Positions 51,600-54,000 of a stretch of 54,000 nucleotides of DNA are shown here, piece by piece. A program made the translations under genes and the position numbers. The notes below the pieces were generated by a model. The model made no database searches and was not told where the DNA came from. It worked only from the letters and a program-made list of their open reading frames with translations. The first letter of the stretch is position 1. The number at the start of each line of letters is the position of its first letter. This stretch comes from Glandiceps talaboti (Eukaryota > Hemichordata > Enteropneusta > Spengelidae): contig NC_135561.1 in assembly GCF_964340395.1 (NCBI RefSeq), forward strand, positions 7,937,232 to 7,991,231, given 5' to 3'.

Positions 51600-52720
51600 A
51601 GTCTTAACCAGTGATTGACAGGAGATTAACTTCACCAGTAACCAATAAGGAACTGTCAATATCTGTTGGAAACGGAACGTTGTTTTTGTATTGCTTACAA
51701 GTTTTAGAATTAACATCACGAATTGACGTTGCCCACATTAAGGTCATTTTCTATATCAGTTACAACTATGGATGTGAACTGTGTTCAAATCAGAGTATCG
51801 CACTCATCCACACCATAAGATTGACAGGCGAGCCCAAGTTTAAGTCTCAAATACACACTTTGTAAAAGTCAATTTTAAACCACAATTACCACAACTCTCC
51901 AACTTCTCGACAAGAACATCAAGTTCTACAATCAAACGTACGGACATCTCGCCACCTTTCAGATCACTTCGAAGTTGGAGTCATCAACTTTGTAAACATC
52001 GGGAACTTTGGGGACAGTTCTCAGAAATAAATATATTACTGTCCGAGGCAAAACTAGAGTCTCTCCAAGGTAAAACCAGGGGTTTAAATCCTGACATCTG
52101 AAAATTCATAATCATACCCCAGAATACATTAAATCAAAACACAATAATTCTAACCCACAATTACTGAATTTTCAGTCCTGAAACTTGCTTTTGTCCATAA
52201 GACTTACATACATGCACGAGCTCAACACACGGTGATTGGTGTATCGCTCTCCTTGACTGGCTGGGTAGGAAAAAAATAGGTAGACTCACTGTCATAAATC
52301 GATTTATAAATCCATGTGAGCACTGTGACAACTAAAGCAGTCCCTTTACATACTATTTTCTTTCAGATGTAGGCTAAAACAATAGTGAATGCCAGACAGT
52401 CAAATGTATGAGAAACATCGATTGCTCACTACGCTAGATTAGAACACTCTTTTACCTGCGCAGTGAAGTATCCATAGTGAAAATGCGCAGTAAAAAAGAC
52501 CAGTTTTCATCCTTAAATAAACGTCACGACGTGAAAGAGAATAATTGACTGAATAGTTCACGGACTAAACAACACAATAACACGTACTTCTAAAGTCACG
52601 CACTTTACTTTACCAACGGTGACACGCACGTCACACACAACAGAAAATTGCAGTTTCTTCTGGACGCAGCTCTGCCTCTTCTCAGTTCTGCAGTACGATT
52701 ACGCTCGTACGTTGTAGAGA
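51600..52720. other. No gene seen
   Basis: AT-rich, with stops in all frames except a short plus-strand open stretch (51,611-51,865) that has no recognisable motif. Confidence 0.4.
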
Positions 52721-52743
52721 GTGATGAACTCCACGGCCACAAC

Positions 52744-52932
52744 TTTATTATGAAAACTTGCGTGTACGTAAATGTTTCAAAGTAGTCAGAGACAGAGTAC
52801 TGGTCCGGGAATGCAGTACACTCACGTTTAAAGTTTGTCTGCTTTAGAATAGGACGTTCCTCTTTGTATGCACGGCGACGACAGAAACCAATGCAATAAC
52901 CATACCTACAGCCACATATACCACAAGTTCTG
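52744..52932 (-). CDS. Possible terminal exon of a membrane protein (minus strand)
   Basis: After a good acceptor (TTCTATTTCCAG) the minus strand reads ELVVYVAVGMVIALVSVVAV, a plausible single transmembrane helix, then HTKRNVLF and a stop. AATAAA follows on the same strand (plus-strand TTTATT, 52,744-52,749), about 95 bp past the stop. The usual terminal-exon arrangement is thus present, but no upstream exon is confirmed. A competing frame runs over the same bases. Confidence 0.3.
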
Positions 52933-52959
52933 GAAATAGAACTTTTTTCCAAAGTTAGT

Positions 52960-54000
52960 TAGCCCGCACTGTAAATGACGTCAGATATACGAGAACACCC
53001 TGTGTTGGCGGAGCTCCGGGACTGCTTAGACCAAACTCTATTGACCGTCTCAATACAAAGGCAACGTGGATAACTGTTGTTTGACTGCAGCATAGAAACT
53101 TGTGAACCGCTCTAAGGACAGTTGTGCTGTGACACGCAAACACAAATTAATTATAGATCTTTGTATTCATGAGATGGATAAAGCAAACAGGTGGCTATGC
53201 AGCAAAGTATAGGTAGACATCACTCAATAGAAATGCATACATAAGAACTAATAGTAAAAACAAAGATGTAAAATAAAGACAAAGTGAGGGCGCCATGTAT
53301 ACCTCGGCTGCAAAAGCATAGATATTAGTATCTGACTTCAGTCACTACCCTCGCCAAGCGGTGATGTGTATTAAAAGGTTGAGTTTTCACCGTTGCGTGT
53401 TTGTTTTCGTGTTGAAAAATGTTTCTCTGTCTTTGTCTGTTTGTTTGTCTGTTTGTTTGTTTGTTTGTTTGTTTGTTTGTTTGTCCACAGGATACCTTAA
53501 ATGTTATAGATAGTTAATTAATGGATAGATTATGTAAAACAGCGTCAATGGCGTTGTAGCATACTGGCTACTAGTCATAGATAGCAATAAGGTTTATATG
53601 AGAGATGCACAAGTAGAAGACGAGTTGACAACGTCTGACATGAAAGGAAAAGACGACATGGATGCTGATTATTTACACGATATACGTAATATAATAATGT
53701 TTATTTGTAGTCATTATCTTGTTACAGAATCAAGAAATCTTAAATAGGCTATGGGTTTTAAAATGTTCATGTTGGAGCATCATTTCCTTCCTTTTAAAGT
53801 CACAGTAAGTACTAAACATTGATACTGTACGGAACAAAAGATTCTAATTTCATATAGGGCTCAGCCCATAAAGCTCACGCCAGGTAGAATTGGAAATTTA
53901 AATTTATCATTACAATTTATGTAATTGAAAAAAAATTCGATTTGATGTAGTATTGTCAACTTGAATGCAGGGTCAATATTGTGCAACTTTAGAGTTAATG
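52960..54000. other. No gene seen; (TTTG)n microsatellite at about 53,430-53,482
   Basis: A minus-strand open stretch (53,143-52,955) could hold an upstream exon of the possible membrane gene but shows no motif. The rest is AT-rich and unexplained. Confidence 0.4.

Overview
The window is nuclear DNA from a non-vertebrate metazoan, probably a marine invertebrate. The evidence is AT-rich sequence, small exons joined by GT-AG introns, many microsatellites, and remnants of DIRS-like, Tx1-like LINE, other LINE and Penelope-like (GIY-YIG) retroelements. The clade (lancelet, hemichordate, lophotrochozoan or other) cannot be fixed from the sequence alone. No bacterial gene, operon, tRNA, rRNA or CRISPR array was seen.

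Region 1 (about 1-23,000, minus strand) is a cluster of SLC22-type (organic cation/anion transporter, MFS) genes. A complete 9-exon, 523-codon copy runs 22,239->14,791. A second copy starts at 8,777 and its first six exons are in the window (to base 27); it continues past the left edge, and its intron 2 is swollen by a DIRS-like element and a LINE. Two dead copies of exon 1 lie near 11.4 kb and 13.0 kb. Between the transporter copies are hammerhead ribozyme motifs (two with intact core and stems, one broken, one imperfect from another lineage) and a truncated LINE.

Region 2 (about 25,100-30,750, minus strand) is a secreted or extracellular gene assembled from phase-compatible exons: coiled coil, kringle, and a C-terminal domain like that of 'short-chain collagen C4-like' invertebrate proteins. 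An internally deleted Penelope-like element with inverted ends sits in one intron. A second Penelope-like fragment abutting a Tx1-like LINE fills 30.97-34.05 kb.

Region 3 (about 34,270-51,260, plus strand) is a large secreted lectin-like gene. A TATA-like box and signal peptide exon lead to one divergent five-bladed propeller module of about 40-residue repeats, a Pro/Thr linker, then six nearly identical propeller modules. Each module is a single phase 1-1 exon of 594 nt, separated from the next by a 36-nt phase 1-1 linker exon. The spliced model is open throughout (4,635 nt, 1,544 aa). The six modules come from a 1,353/1,354-bp tandem duplication in which introns are as conserved as exons.

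The right end (51.6-54 kb) is mostly unexplained, with one possible terminal exon of a membrane protein on the minus strand. The best second-look items are the hammerhead ribozyme elements, an SLC22 intron built from about 14 tandem copies of its own 5' splice site, and the propeller array with its dimeric higher-order pattern.
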